Positions 1 through 8,325 of a stretch of 47,780 bases of DNA are shown one piece after another. The notes below the pieces were generated by a model that was not told where the DNA came from, did not search any database, and saw only the letters and a list, made by a program, of their open reading frames with translations. Within the stretch, counting starts at the first letter, position 1. Each line of letters begins with the position of its first letter. The position numbers and the translations under genes are program-made. The DNA is from Pseudomonadota bacterium (GTDB lineage Bacteria > Pseudomonadota > Alphaproteobacteria > SP197): the NCBI GenBank assembly GCA_027592745.1, contig JAQCLG010000010.1, forward strand, positions 1 to 47,780. Direction: 5' to 3'.

Positions 1-13
1 GCTTCATCGCCAT
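1..13 (-). CDS. Start of an unidentified gene cut by the window edge
   Basis: On the minus strand, 38 bases after the stop of the repeat protein, an ATG at 13 follows a strong ribosome binding site (AAGGAGGG at about 20-27) at good spacing. Only four codons (M-A-M-K) lie in the window, so nothing can be said about function. It probably shares an operon with the repeat protein upstream. Confidence 0.45.
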
Positions 14-50
14 TTCTGGCCCTCCTTCCAAAACTTCAGGATGGACCAAT

Positions 51-1622
51 TCAGTGGGGGAGGATCACGTCGTTGCCCTCTCCGCCGTCCAGGCTGTCAT
101 TGCCGTCACCACCGGTGAGACCATCATCGCCTTCACCGCCCGTCAGCACATCGTCATCGACACCGCCTTCAAGATAGTCGTCGCCAGCGCCACCATCGAG
201 GGTGTCGGCGCCGTCGTGGCCGGCAAGGGCGTCATCGCCTTCACCGCCCGACAGGATGTCGTCACCAGCGCCCCCGAACAGGTCGTCGTCGCCGGCATCG
301 CCGTTCATGTGGTCGTTGCCTTCCAGGCCATAGGCCACGTCGCGGCCCTGGCCGCCCGAAACCAGGTCGTCGCCGGCGCCGGCGTTGATCACGTCATCGC
401 CATCGCCACCATCCAGGACATCGTTGCCATCGCCGCCAGCGAGGCCGTCGTTGCCGGCATCGCCCCGCAGAAGGTCATGGCCCTGGCCGCCGATGATGAA
501 GTCGTCACCGTCACCGCCCGAGAGATCGTCGTCATCCTCGCCGCCGTCGATGTTGTCGTTGCCGGTGCCGCCCATGGCCGTATCGTTGCCCGTCCCGCCG
601 ACGATGTAGTCGTTGCCGGCGCCGCCAAGCAACGTGTCGTCGCCGGTCATGCCGACCACGTTGTCGTCGTCGCCGCCTTCGCCATAGATCGTGTCGTTGC
701 CTTCGTTGCCGTGCAGGCAGTCACCGGCGCCGCCGGCAACGATGGTGTCGTCACCCGTGCCGCCCGCGATGTAGTCGAACTCGCCGCCGCCGGTCAGTAC
801 GTCATCGCCGGCCTCACCCAGGATCAGGTTGGAGCCCTCGCCGCCGTCGATGGTGTCATCGCCGTCGCCGCCATTGATCTGGTCACCGCCGTCGCCGCCC
901 GCGATCGTGTCGTTGCCGGCCTCGCCCAGAAGCAGATCGGGGCCTGCACCGCCTTCGAGCACATCATCGCCGTCGCCGCCGTTGATCGCATCCTGGCCGT
1001 CACCGCCCGACAGGCGGTCGGCACCCTGGCCGCCGAGCAGCAGGTCGTGCCCCTCGCCGCCGTCGATGGTGTCGTCACCGTCGCCGCCGTTCATGGCGTC
1101 GTCGCCTTCGTCACCCGAAAGTGTGTCGTTCCCGGCTTCGCCGAGCAACAGGTCTGCGCCTGCACCGCCTAGTAGCGTGTCGTCGCCATCGCCGCCATTC
1201 ATGGCATCATCGCCGATGCCGCCGATCAGGGTGTCGTCGCCCTGCTGGCCGAACAGCACATCGTTGCCGGCGCCACCGTCCAGATAGTCGTCGAACGTGA
1301 TCGATGCGGTGCCGCCACCCTCGCTGGCGCTGCCCGAGCCGTCCGAAGCGCCCGAGCCGGCCGAAGAACCTGATCCGGAACCCGATCCCTCGTCCTTGGA
1401 GCCCTTGTCCTTGGAACCCTCGTCCTTGGATCCCTTGTCCTTGGAACCCTCGTCCTTGGAACCCTTGCTTCCGGATCCAGCGTTGTCCTCCTCGCCATCC
1501 GTGTCTTCATCGATCGAGTCGTCGATCCAGGCGTCACCGAACAGGGCATCATCGCCATCGCCGCCGAGCAGGCTGTCGTCGCCGACGCCCCCATTGAGCC
1601 GATCTGCGCCCTCGCCCCCCAC
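51..1622 (-). CDS. RTX-type glycine/aspartate nonapeptide-repeat calcium-binding protein
   Basis: Almost the whole protein is tandem GGxGxDxLx nonapeptides (for example GGEGADRLN and GGDGDDTIDG), the signature of RTX calcium-binding parallel beta-rolls. Such proteins are usually exported by type I secretion. Near residues 45-90 a low-complexity Gly-Ser-Lys-Asp linker splits the repeats. The 523-residue length uses the first GTG (1622), but the repeat-coding frame stays open to 1811, with residues such as NDRLVGSAGSD upstream, and has no ATG, GTG or TTG there. The true N-terminus is therefore unclear and may be frameshifted. The protein ends inside the repeats (GGEGNDVILPH), without the usual non-repeat secretion tail of about 50 residues. 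No hydrolase or other catalytic domain is visible. The family call is secure; export route and role are inference. Confidence 0.85.
   Translation of the reverse strand: MGGEGADRLNGGVGDDSLLGGDGDDALFGDAWIDDSIDEDTDGEEDNAGSGSKGSKDEGSKDKGSKDEGSKDKGSKDEGSGSGSGSSAGSGASDGSGSASEGGGTASITFDDYLDGGAGNDVLFGQQGDDTLIGGIGDDAMNGGDGDDTLLGGAGADLLLGEAGNDTLSGDEGDDAMNGGDGDDTIDGGEGHDLLLGGQGADRLSGGDGQDAINGGDGDDVLEGGAGPDLLLGEAGNDTIAGGDGGDQINGGDGDDTIDGGEGSNLILGEAGDDVLTGGGEFDYIAGGTGDDTIVAGGAGDCLHGNEGNDTIYGEGGDDDNVVGMTGDDTLLGGAGNDYIVGGTGNDTAMGGTGNDNIDGGEDDDDLSGGDGDDFIIGGQGHDLLRGDAGNDGLAGGDGNDVLDGGDGDDVINAGAGDDLVSGGQGRDVAYGLEGNDHMNGDAGDDDLFGGAGDDILSGGEGDDALAGHDGADTLDGGAGDDYLEGGVDDDVLTGGEGDDGLTGGDGNDSLDGGEGNDVILPH
1387..1461 (-). 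repeat. Five tandem 15-bp units encoding a GSKD(E/K) linker
   Basis: Five consecutive 15-bp units, alternating between two variants (ccctcgtccttgga and cccttgtccttgga plus one base), encode on the minus strand a repeat of Gly-Ser-Lys-Asp followed by alternating Glu or Lys. A partial sixth unit follows. The linker lies between an acidic stretch and a Gly/Ser-rich stretch of the RTX protein. Units this similar could change in copy number by slippage. Confidence 0.85.
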
Positions 1623-2136
1623 AAGAACATCGGCTCCGTCACCGCCATCAAGGGTGTCGGGGCCCTGGGCGCCGCTCAGGACATCGCCCGCGCCGAGGCC
1701 GATGATGGTGTCGTCACCCTGAAGGCCGTCGATCGTGTCGCTGCCGGCCGAGCCGACGAGTCGATCGTTGTTGGCGGTGGCGGTGATGTTCTTTTCCTTG
1801 TGCGCATCGAATCAGTTGTTGAACCGGGCCCCGCAATGAGCGGGCCAAAGTGACGTGATCGCCATCACCTCCGGAAACGGAGTTGCCGACGTCACGGCGA
1901 CATCCGCCCTGAACATGGCGAAAGCCGCGGTGTTCCGCCGCTTCTCCTGACATTGGGAGTGCTCATTGCGGAAGCTGACCGGTCACCGGCTGCTCCGTGC
2001 AGGCAGCACGCCATGTCTGGGCATCGCGCAGCGGAGGCGTGCTGCGGCGGGCATTGCCCCGGGCAGTGCCTCGTTGATCGGGGCGGGGAAAAATGCGTAC
2101 CATTTCAGGACAGCCCGGCCATGCCAGGCGGAGAAC
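1623..2136. other. Upstream region of the RTX gene
   Basis: The part from 1623 to 1811 continues the RTX reading frame on the minus strand up to an in-frame TGA at 1812-1814. An ATG at 1805-1807 lies one frame away. From about 1815 to 2136 I see no convincing gene; the open frames there have the arginine-rich composition typical of non-coding frames in GC-rich DNA. The promoter of the RTX gene should lie here, but no clear -35/-10 pair was found. Confidence 0.5.
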
Positions 2137-2165
2137 GAAAAAGGGCGGCCCGACCGGCCGCCCTT
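2137..2165 (-). terminator. Intrinsic terminator after the small acidic protein gene
   Basis: A perfect 10-bp GC-rich stem (2141-2150 pairing with 2156-2165) with a 5-base loop is followed, on the minus strand, by a run of five T. It lies about 70 bases downstream of the acidic protein gene and separates it from the RTX gene. Confidence 0.85.
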
Positions 2166-2237
2166 GTATTGGGTGGTTGTGAACCGTGCTCCCCGACGGC
2201 GACTGGGGTCGCGCCTGACGGGGCCGGTTCGTCGTGA

Positions 2238-2555
2238 TCAGGCCGCGATATCGAGCTCCCAGACGTCGCCTTCGATGGCGTCGACGTCATCGGCCTCGAA
2301 ACGGTCGTCGGCGACGTCGAAGACGATGTCGCTGTCGGCACTGGTCGAAAGCACGTCGCGCTCCTCGCCGGCCGGCAGGGCGTCTTCGATCTCGATCGGG
2401 TGGTCGATGCTGCCGCCCCAGGCCAAGACATCGCTCTCGGCGCCCGCGAAGGTGCCCTCGGCGCCGAACATGGCTTCGTCCTCGCCGATCAGAACCAGCG
2501 TGTCGCTGTCGACGGCGCCGATGAAGAGGTCGCTGGTGGCGGTGTTGATGGTCAT
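2238..2555 (-). CDS. Small acidic hypothetical protein next to the RTX gene
   Basis: I do not recognise this 105-residue protein. It is strongly acidic, with repeated D/E-rich segments (SDTLVLIGEDE, ADSDIVFDVADD), almost no basic residues and no cysteine. It has no cleavable signal peptide. It ends in an acidic-hydrophobic tail (GDVWELDIAA), a composition also seen in C-terminal signals of type I secretion substrates. The ATG at 2555 was chosen because the protein's character starts there, while the 32 codons upstream look like non-coding frame. The gene is followed by its own terminator. Its neighbourhood suggests a secreted or calcium-binding companion of the RTX protein, but that is inference. 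Confidence 0.6.
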   Translation of the reverse strand: MTINTATSDLFIGAVDSDTLVLIGEDEAMFGAEGTFAGAESDVLAWGGSIDHPIEIEDALPAGEERDVLSTSADSDIVFDVADDRFEADDVDAIEGDVWELDIAA

Positions 2556-3132
2556 GTCGAAGTCCCCAGATCCGTTGCGTTGCTCGGTGCCCCTGCCTGC
2601 GGGGCTGCTCTTGATGAGGAGAAGATGGCCCCATGCCCGGGAACGGGCCACTCACGCCAACATCCGCGTCAGTCAGGGCGACAATGCCGTTTCAGCCGTG
2701 ACAATCGGACTTCTCATTTCGTAACGAAGAGCCATTCATGATTGTATTGAGGATATCATTGCGCATTTCTGAGTTGTTTATCCCGGCCTCGGCGGAGCGG
2801 TATCCAAGGACCCTTCCGATGGCAGGCCATGGCCGCGATGAGCCCATCGAACCGCCTCCAACCTTATGCAATTGCTGGCTTTTTTCGATCCCATGGAAAC
2901 CGCGTCCGTCAGGCCGGGACGATCGACAAGGCCGCACAGCGCAAGTCCTGCCTCCATTCCAAAGCCCGGGCGCGCGCCCTGCGGCCTTGCCGAAGGTCCG
3001 GCACCGGGCACGGCGCGGCCAAGGACGCCAGGAATGGACTGCGCACGGCGATCTGAGCGGTGCGCAGGGCGGTCGATTTGTCGATCTGGTGACAAGGGGC
3101 CCCGCAAACCGCCCCCCGGCGGCCGCAAGGGC
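2556..3132. other. Gene-free stretch with an AT-rich pocket
   Basis: No convincing gene lies in these 577 bases. Positions about 2690-2790 are distinctly AT-rich for this genome and contain an interrupted palindrome, TTCGT-A-ACGAA, at 2718-2728. This is the likely control region for the acidic protein gene reading left. The rest (2790-3132) is GC-rich without a clear hairpin followed by T residues. Confidence 0.5.
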
Positions 3133-4122
3133 CTACATGCGCGGGCGCAACTGGCGGCCGCTCACCAGGGGCCGGCCCCGCACCGCCTCGCGGCGCAGGA
3201 CATAAAGACCGGCGCCGACGATCACCGCGATGCCGGCCCAGGTCGGCACGCCGGGCACTTCCTGCCAGAAGGTGAAACCCCAGACGATGCCCCAGATCAT
3301 GCCGGTGTATTCGAAGGGCGCGACGACACTGGTCGGCGCCAGGCGGTAGGCCTGGGTCAGGCCGAAGAATCCGGCTGCGGCGATCAGGCCGCAGGCGGCC
3401 ATCAGGCCAAGGTCGAACATCGTGGGCATCACCCAGGGCCGCAGCAGGAAGGCGATAGCCGGATAAGCGTCCGGGGCGACCTCGAAACCCTGCATGGTCA
3501 GGCCGGCCAGCCCGGAGAGCAGCAGGTAGACCATGGTCTGGGTCGTGACCATGCTGACGCCCGAATCGACCTTGCCCAGGCGCCGCGCGATGATCATGGA
3601 AAGGGCATAAAAGACCGCAGAGACGACCGCGATTAGGGCGCCGGGCGCAAAGGCGATGCCATTGGCCGGCTGCAGGATCAGCAGGACGCCGCCGAATCCG
3701 ACCAGAACCGCCGCCCAGCGCCGGATGCCCACGGATTCCCGCAGGATCAGCGCCGAAAACGCGGTCAGGATGAGCGGGGCGGAGAAGAAGATCGCGACCA
3801 CGGTGGCGAGCGGGGCCGAGGCGACCGCCAGGAAATAGGTCGTGTACGCCGCCAGCATGAGGATGCCGCGCAATAGGTGCAGCCAGGGCCGGCGCACCCG
3901 CAGGGCGGGCAGGCCGCCGTCGATCACGGCCAGCGCCAACACGGGCAGGACCGAGAAGACGCTGCGGATGAAGACGAACTCCAGCACCGGATATGTGCCC
4001 GAGACCGTGCGCACGATGACGTCCTGGATCGAGAAGATGAAGATGCCGCCGACCAGCAGCAGGATTCCCCGCCCGGTCCGGTCGGTACCGGCCGCACCCG
4101 CCGCCGGATCGCCCACTGTCAT
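3133..4122 (-). CDS. DMT-superfamily (EamA) transporter
   Basis: This 329-residue inner-membrane protein has two EamA repeats of about five membrane helices each, roughly residues 20-150 and 165-310. The family exports small metabolites such as amino acids, nucleosides or drugs; the substrate cannot be read from sequence. The start at 4122 has a GGAGA ribosome binding site seven bases upstream, while a frame extension to 4158 lacks one. The C-terminus is a short basic cytoplasmic tail. It is transcribed divergently from the gpt gene, 187 bases away, and has no obvious operon partner. Confidence 0.88.
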   Translation of the reverse strand: MTVGDPAAGAAGTDRTGRGILLLVGGIFIFSIQDVIVRTVSGTYPVLEFVFIRSVFSVLPVLALAVIDGGLPALRVRRPWLHLLRGILMLAAYTTYFLAVASAPLATVVAIFFSAPLILTAFSALILRESVGIRRWAAVLVGFGGVLLILQPANGIAFAPGALIAVVSAVFYALSMIIARRLGKVDSGVSMVTTQTMVYLLLSGLAGLTMQGFEVAPDAYPAIAFLLRPWVMPTMFDLGLMAACGLIAAAGFFGLTQAYRLAPTSVVAPFEYTGMIWGIVWGFTFWQEVPGVPTWAGIAVIVGAGLYVLRREAVRGRPLVSGRQLRPRM

Positions 4123-4309
4123 GCCGCATCTCCATGGCACCGCCGCAGCGGCGGGCAACGGCGCAATCTTTCATGGCGGCGCAGCGGAGCAAAGCGGATT
4201 TGCGCAAGATTGGGCTAGCAAATCGCGGCGGGAACGGCATCCTTGCGCCAGCCGCATCCGGGAGCTGGCCGACAGGCGTCCGGAACCATCCCCTGCCCCG
4301 GAGAGCGCC

Positions 4310-4792
4310 GTGGCCGAACCCGCCGAAAAGAACTTCCTGGTCTCCTGGGACCAGCTCCATCGCGACACGCGGGCCCTGGCCTGGCGCCTGGCCGACCACG
4401 GCCCATGGCAGCGGGTCGTGGCGATCGCGCGGGGTGGCCTGGTGCCCGCCGCCATCGTCGCCCGCGAGCTCGACATCCGCCTGATCGACACGGTCTGCAT
4501 CGCCTCCTACGACCACCAGACCCAGGGTCGGGTGACGGTGCTGAAGGAGGTGCTGGGCGACGGCGCCGACACCCTGATCGTCGACGACCTGGTCGATACC
4601 GGCCGCACGGCACGCGCGGTGCGCGACATGCTGCCCAGCGCGGCCTTCGCCACGGTCTATGCCAAGCCCGAGGGGCGCGAACTGGTCGACCACTTCCTGA
4701 CCGAGGTCAGCCAGGACACCTGGATCCACTTCCCCTGGGACACCGAACTGCACTACGCCCAACCCCTGAAGGAAAGAATCTCACGGCCATGA
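4310..4792 (+). CDS. gpt: Xanthine-guanine phosphoribosyltransferase
   Basis: This cytosolic purine-salvage enzyme joins xanthine or guanine to PRPP to form XMP or GMP. The 160-residue sequence follows the enterobacterial Gpt pattern throughout: the [11 protein letters not shown] start, [28 protein letters not shown], and the PRPP-binding loop [12 protein letters not shown] near residues 90-102, then DTWIHFPWD close to the end. The start is a GTG at 4310 preceded by CGGAGAG; the frame is open much further upstream, but only this start matches the family length. Its stop overlaps the ATG of the purine nucleoside phosphorylase gene (ATGA), which points to translational coupling in a salvage operon. 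Confidence 0.93.
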   Translation: MAEPAEKNFLVSWDQLHRDTRALAWRLADHGPWQRVVAIARGGLVPAAIVARELDIRLIDTVCIASYDHQTQGRVTVLKEVLGDGADTLIVDDLVDTGRTARAVRDMLPSAAFATVYAKPEGRELVDHFLTEVSQDTWIHFPWDTELHYAQPLKERISRP

Positions 4793-5694
4793 ACGCCCTC
4801 CAGACCATCGCCCGCCGCGCCCCGGGCTTCCGGCCCGATACCGGCATCATCCTGGGTTCGGGGCTGGGCGGCCTGGCCAGCGCCATCTCGGCCATCGCGA
4901 CCATCCCCTATGCCGAGATCCCGGGTTTTCCCGTTCCCTCGGCCGGCGGCCACAAGGGCCGCCTGGTGCTGGGCTGGCTGGGCGGACGCCGCGTGGCCTG
5001 CATGCAGGGCCGCGTCCACCTCTACGAAGGTGCAGAGGCGCGCGATCTCGCCGCCCCGGTGCGCACCCTGAAGGCCCTGGGCTGCGCCGAGCTGATCGTC
5101 ACCAATGCCGCAGGTTCCCTGCGCATGACGCGCCGGCCCGGCGCCATCATGGCGATCAGCGACCACATCAACATGATGGGCGCCAATCCGCTGATCGGCG
5201 GGCGCGGGCTGCGCGAGGGTCCCCGTTTCGTGCCGATGAACGATGCCTACGATCCGCGCCTGCGCGCGATCGCCGCGCGTGCCGACGCCGATGCCGGGAT
5301 CGCGCTGTCCGAGGGCGTCTATCTGGCGGTGTCGGGCCCCAGCTTCGAGACCCCGGCGGAGATCCGCGCCTTCCGCGGCCTGGGCGCCGATGCCGTGGGC
5401 ATGTCGACCGTGCCGGAGGTCATCGTGGCCCGCCAGGCCGGCCTGGCCGTGCTCGGCCTGTCGCTGATGACCAACTTCGCGGCCGGCATGGTGCGTCGGC
5501 CGCCTTCGGCCGCCGAAGTCGAGGAGACCGCCGCCGGGGCCGCCGAGGATATGCGTCACCTGATCACCGGCGTGCTGGAACGGCTGGCCCGCCAGCCGCT
5601 GCGTGCGCCTCAGGCCAGGCTGCAGCGCAGCTCCCAGGCGCCGTCGAGCGCGTTGAAGAAACGTTCGCTGACGATAAAGCCGAAGGTTTCGTAA
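4789..5694 (+). CDS. Purine nucleoside phosphorylase (trimeric type)
   Basis: This enzyme cleaves purine nucleosides with phosphate to the free base and (deoxy)ribose-1-phosphate, supplying bases for the coupled Gpt. Family motifs are in order: GSGLGGL near residue 21, [49 protein letters not shown] and [12 protein letters not shown], then TNFAAGM with the base-contacting Asn. The start at 4789 overlaps the gpt stop. The reading frame runs to 301 residues, longer than the roughly 270 usual. Its last 28 codons lie antisense over the end of the GNAT gene and look like read-through composition ([16 protein letters not shown]), so an ancestral stop may have been lost. Confidence 0.92.
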   Translation: MNALQTIARRAPGFRPDTGIILGSGLGGLASAISAIATIPYAEIPGFPVPSAGGHKGRLVLGWLGGRRVACMQGRVHLYEGAEARDLAAPVRTLKALGCAELIVTNAAGSLRMTRRPGAIMAISDHINMMGANPLIGGRGLREGPRFVPMNDAYDPRLRAIAARADADAGIALSEGVYLAVSGPSFETPAEIRAFRGLGADAVGMSTVPEVIVARQAGLAVLGLSLMTNFAAGMVRRPPSAAEVEETAAGAAEDMRHLITGVLERLARQPLRAPQARLQRSSQAPSSALKKRSLTIKPKVS

Positions 5695-6026
5695 AGCCGG
5701 CGCGCCGGCGCGTTCTCCTCGAAGACCTCCAGGGTCACCGGGCGGATGCCGCGGTCGAGCTGGCCCTGCAGCAGGGTCCGCCCGATGCCGCGGCGATGGA
5801 ACGCCGGATCGACGAAGAGGTCGTCGAGCAGGCCGCCGGCCGCGCCCAGGTAGCCGACCACCCGCCCGTTGCAGGTGGCGACGCGGGCATGGTCCCAGCC
5901 CGGGAACTTGCCGGCATACCAGGCCTCGATCTCGGGAAGGGCATGATCCCAGGCCATGAAGCGGTAGGCAACAAGGCAGGCCGCGCGATGCACCGCGGCG
6001 ATCGCGGCCATGTCGCGCGGCGTCAT
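5610..6026 (-). CDS. GNAT-family N-acetyltransferase
   Basis: This 138-residue protein has the GNAT fold: the acetyl-CoA pyrophosphate loop HRRGIGRTLL near residues 78-87, a preceding LLDDLFVDPAF strand, and [13 protein letters not shown] near residues 105-117. The substrate is unknown. ATG 6026 is used, although family-like residues (ILYRA) precede it without a normal start codon, so the real N-terminus could be up to about ten codons longer using CTG. It follows the quinone oxidoreductase gene by 26 bases on the same strand, probably in one operon with it and the MFS gene. Its 3' end overlaps the 3' end of the purine nucleoside phosphorylase gene by 85 bases. Confidence 0.85.
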   Translation of the reverse strand: MTPRDMAAIAAVHRAACLVAYRFMAWDHALPEIEAWYAGKFPGWDHARVATCNGRVVGYLGAAGGLLDDLFVDPAFHRRGIGRTLLQGQLDRGIRPVTLEVFEENAPARRLYETFGFIVSERFFNALDGAWELRCSLA

Positions 6027-6052
6027 CGCGCGGTAGAGGATCGCGCCGCCGC

Positions 6053-7027
6053 TCAGGGCGTGACCACCAGCTTGCCGGTGGCGCGCCGGGCAGCGATGTC
6101 CTCCAGCGCCTGGACGGCCTCGTCCAGGGTATAGGTCTTCGAGACCAGCGGCCGGAGCGCGCCCTCGGCGAGCCAGTCCATCAGGGTGGCGATCGAGCGG
6201 GTCACCACCTCCGGATTCTTGTCGTGGTAGGCGCCCCAGAAGACGCCCATGGCGGCGAAGTTCTTGACCAGCAGCAGGTTGGCGGGGAGCTGGGGGATGC
6301 GCCCGCCGGCAAAACCCACGACCAGCAGGCGGCCCTCCCAGGCGATGCAGCGCACCGACTGGTCGAAGACGTCGCCGCCCACCGGATCGAAGATGACGTC
6401 GGCGCCGCGCCCGCCGGTGAGTTCCTTGACCTTCTCGCGGAACTCGCCCTCCTCGTAGTTGATCAGGTGGTCGGCGCCGTGTTCGACCGCCACCTTCAGC
6501 TTGTCCGCGCTCGAGGCGGTAGCGATGACCGTGGCGCCCATGCGCTTGCCGACCTCGACCGCAGCCAGGCCGACGCCGCCCGAGGCGCCGTGGACCAGCA
6601 GCGTCTCGCCCGGCTGCAGCCGGGCGCGCTGGTGCAGACCCAGATGGGCAGTGCCGTAGGCCACGGGAATCGCCGCGGCGATGACGCCGTCGATGCCCTC
6701 GGGGCGCGGCTTGGCGCGCCTGGCCTCGAGCACAACGCGCTCGGCGTAACCGCCGGTGCCGCACATGCCGATCACAGGCTGGCCGACCGAGAACCCCGTG
6801 ACGCCCTCGCCCAGGGCGGCGACACGGCCGGCGACCTCCATGCCGGGCGAGAAGGGCAGTTCGGGTTTCACCTGGTACTTGCCCTGGATGATCAGGGTGT
6901 CGGCGAAGTTGACGCCGCAGCCCTCGACATCGATGGCGATCTCGCCGGGGCCGGGAACCGGGGCCTCGATCTCGGCGACCTCGAGGGTTTCGGGGCCGCC
7001 CAGGGAGCGGCAGAGCAGAGCCTTCAT
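6053..7027 (-). CDS. NADPH:quinone oxidoreductase family protein (zinc-free MDR)
   Basis: This 324-residue medium-chain dehydrogenase/reductase is of the quinone-oxidoreductase type. It has an N-terminal GroES-like domain (about 1-125, with GVNFADTLIIQGKY and PFSPGMEVAGRV) and a Rossmann domain with LVHGASGGVGLAAVEVGK near residues 143-160 for NADPH. The structural and catalytic zinc cysteines of alcohol dehydrogenases are absent. The family reduces quinones, enones or acyl-CoA-like substrates; the actual substrate is unknown. The start at 7027 has AAAGGA upstream. It lies 34 bases after the MFS gene and before the GNAT gene on the same strand. Confidence 0.92.
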   Translation of the reverse strand: MKALLCRSLGGPETLEVAEIEAPVPGPGEIAIDVEGCGVNFADTLIIQGKYQVKPELPFSPGMEVAGRVAALGEGVTGFSVGQPVIGMCGTGGYAERVVLEARRAKPRPEGIDGVIAAAIPVAYGTAHLGLHQRARLQPGETLLVHGASGGVGLAAVEVGKRMGATVIATASSADKLKVAVEHGADHLINYEEGEFREKVKELTGGRGADVIFDPVGGDVFDQSVRCIAWEGRLLVVGFAGGRIPQLPANLLLVKNFAAMGVFWGAYHDKNPEVVTRSIATLMDWLAEGALRPLVSKTYTLDEAVQALEDIAARRATGKLVVTP

Positions 7028-7061
7028 GATCGTCCTTTCTTGGAATCGGCCGGGAGTCTAG

Positions 7062-8285
7062 TCAGCGCTTCATGCCGTGCAAATGGCTGAGCCAGGCAAA
7101 GACCGCGCCGGCCAGCATCATGACGACGACGGGCATGGCGCTGTCGGAAAGGGTGTGACCGACGATGGTCATCAGGATCGCGCCGATGCCCATCTGCAGC
7201 GACCCGGCCAGGCCCGAGGCCGTGCCGGCGCGGGTGGGATCGACGCTGACCGCACCGGCAAAGCCGTTGGGCATGGAAAAGCCGTTGCCGACCGAGATGA
7301 CACCCGAGATCAGGAAGAAGCCGTGGAGGTCGAGTTGGCCGGCTAGGGTCACCCCGAGCAGCACGAAGCCGCCGATCATCGAAAGCACGGTGCCGATCAT
7401 GATCATGCGGTCCGACCCGACACGCCCGCCGATCCGCCCGGAAATGAAGTTGCCGGCCATGTAGGAGCCCGAGATCATGACGAACCACCAGCCGTAACCC
7501 GAGGCCGTGCGGCCCATGATCTCCTGGGCGACGAAGGGCGCACCGCCGAGGAAACTGTAGAAGCTGGCGGTGGTGAAGGCGACCTGCAGGGAATAGCCGC
7601 GGAAGCGGCGCATGCGCAGCAGCACGCCGAAACCGCCAAAGAGATCGGCCATGGTCGTGGTCGGGCCGCGGTCGTGGTGGGTTTCGTGCAGCAGCAGGGC
7701 GCAGGCCGCCGTGGTGAAGACGCCGAAGGCGAGCACGAACCAGAAGATCGCCTGCCAGCCGTACCATTCGTAGAGGTAGCCGCCGATCACCGGGCCGGCC
7801 ATGGGGGCAACGACCATGCCGGCGGTGATGTAGGCGATCATCTGCGCGGCCTTCTCGCGCTCGTAGATGTCGCGCACGATGGCGCGGCTGAGCACGATGC
7901 CCGAACAGCCGCCGAAGGCCTGCAGCGCCCGGCCCATCAGCAGCGCGCCGATGTCCCAGGCAAAGACGCAGCAGACCGTGCCGACCAGGAAGAGGCCGAA
8001 GCCGGCGAGCAGCACGGGGCGCCGCCCGAAGCGGTCCGACAGCGGGCCGTAGACGAGCTGCCCCACCGTCAGGCCGATCAGGTAGACCGTGAGCGAGGCC
8101 TGCACCGTGCCGTAGTCGACGCCGAAGACATGGACCAGGCCCGGCATGGCCGGAACCAGCACCTGGAGCGCGAAGGAGGACAGCGCCGTCGCGACGATCA
8201 GGACCCAGAGCGGCGGAATCCGGCGGATGCGCGCATGCGTTGCATCCTCCATGGCTTCTGCGGGATGATGGCGCGGGACGTGCAT
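7062..8285 (-). CDS. MFS multidrug transporter, Bcr/CflA type
   Basis: This 407-residue inner-membrane exporter has 12 predicted helices. The MFS signature GPLSDRFGRRPVLL sits between helices 2 and 3 (about residues 78-91), and SRAIVRDIYEREKAAQ is typical of the Bcr/CflA drug:H+ antiporter branch. The start at 8285 is favoured by AAGG at good spacing; an internal ATG at 8252 is an alternative that removes 11 residues. The gene leads a minus-strand run with the quinone oxidoreductase and GNAT genes and is divergent, by about 40 bases, from the interrupted histidine kinase gene. The transported compound is not evident. Confidence 0.92.
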   Translation of the reverse strand: MHVPRHHPAEAMEDATHARIRRIPPLWVLIVATALSSFALQVLVPAMPGLVHVFGVDYGTVQASLTVYLIGLTVGQLVYGPLSDRFGRRPVLLAGFGLFLVGTVCCVFAWDIGALLMGRALQAFGGCSGIVLSRAIVRDIYEREKAAQMIAYITAGMVVAPMAGPVIGGYLYEWYGWQAIFWFVLAFGVFTTAACALLLHETHHDRGPTTTMADLFGGFGVLLRMRRFRGYSLQVAFTTASFYSFLGGAPFVAQEIMGRTASGYGWWFVMISGSYMAGNFISGRIGGRVGSDRMIMIGTVLSMIGGFVLLGVTLAGQLDLHGFFLISGVISVGNGFSMPNGFAGAVSVDPTRAGTASGLAGSLQMGIGAILMTIVGHTLSDSAMPVVVMMLAGAVFAWLSHLHGMKR

Positions 8286-8325
8286 GAAACCTTCTTCGTC
8301 ACGTGGAACACGGGCGCCACAGGAC

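Noticed and set aside
54-1172. Long plus-strand open frame opposite the RTX gene
   Set aside because: It is an antisense shadow of the repetitive RTX gene (Val/Ala-rich monotony) without a credible ribosome binding site or domain.
60-1300. Regularly spaced short DNA repeats, at first sight CRISPR-like
   Set aside because: The period is 27 bases and the repeats translate into RTX nonapeptides in one frame; there are no unique spacers of constant length.
1812-1814. In-frame TGA upstream of the RTX repeats as a selenocysteine codon
   Set aside because: The sequence before it shows no RTX or selenoprotein similarity and no hairpin of SECIS type was seen; a frameshift near the ATG at 1807 is simpler.
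2738-3205. 155-residue plus-strand frame in the gap before the DMT transporter gene
   Set aside because: It lacks a ribosome binding site, runs into the transporter gene antisense, and its composition is that of a non-coding frame.
2909-4762. 617-residue minus-strand open frame
   Set aside because: It covers the DMT transporter and gpt in other frames; Arg/Gly/Pro/His-rich composition, no domain.
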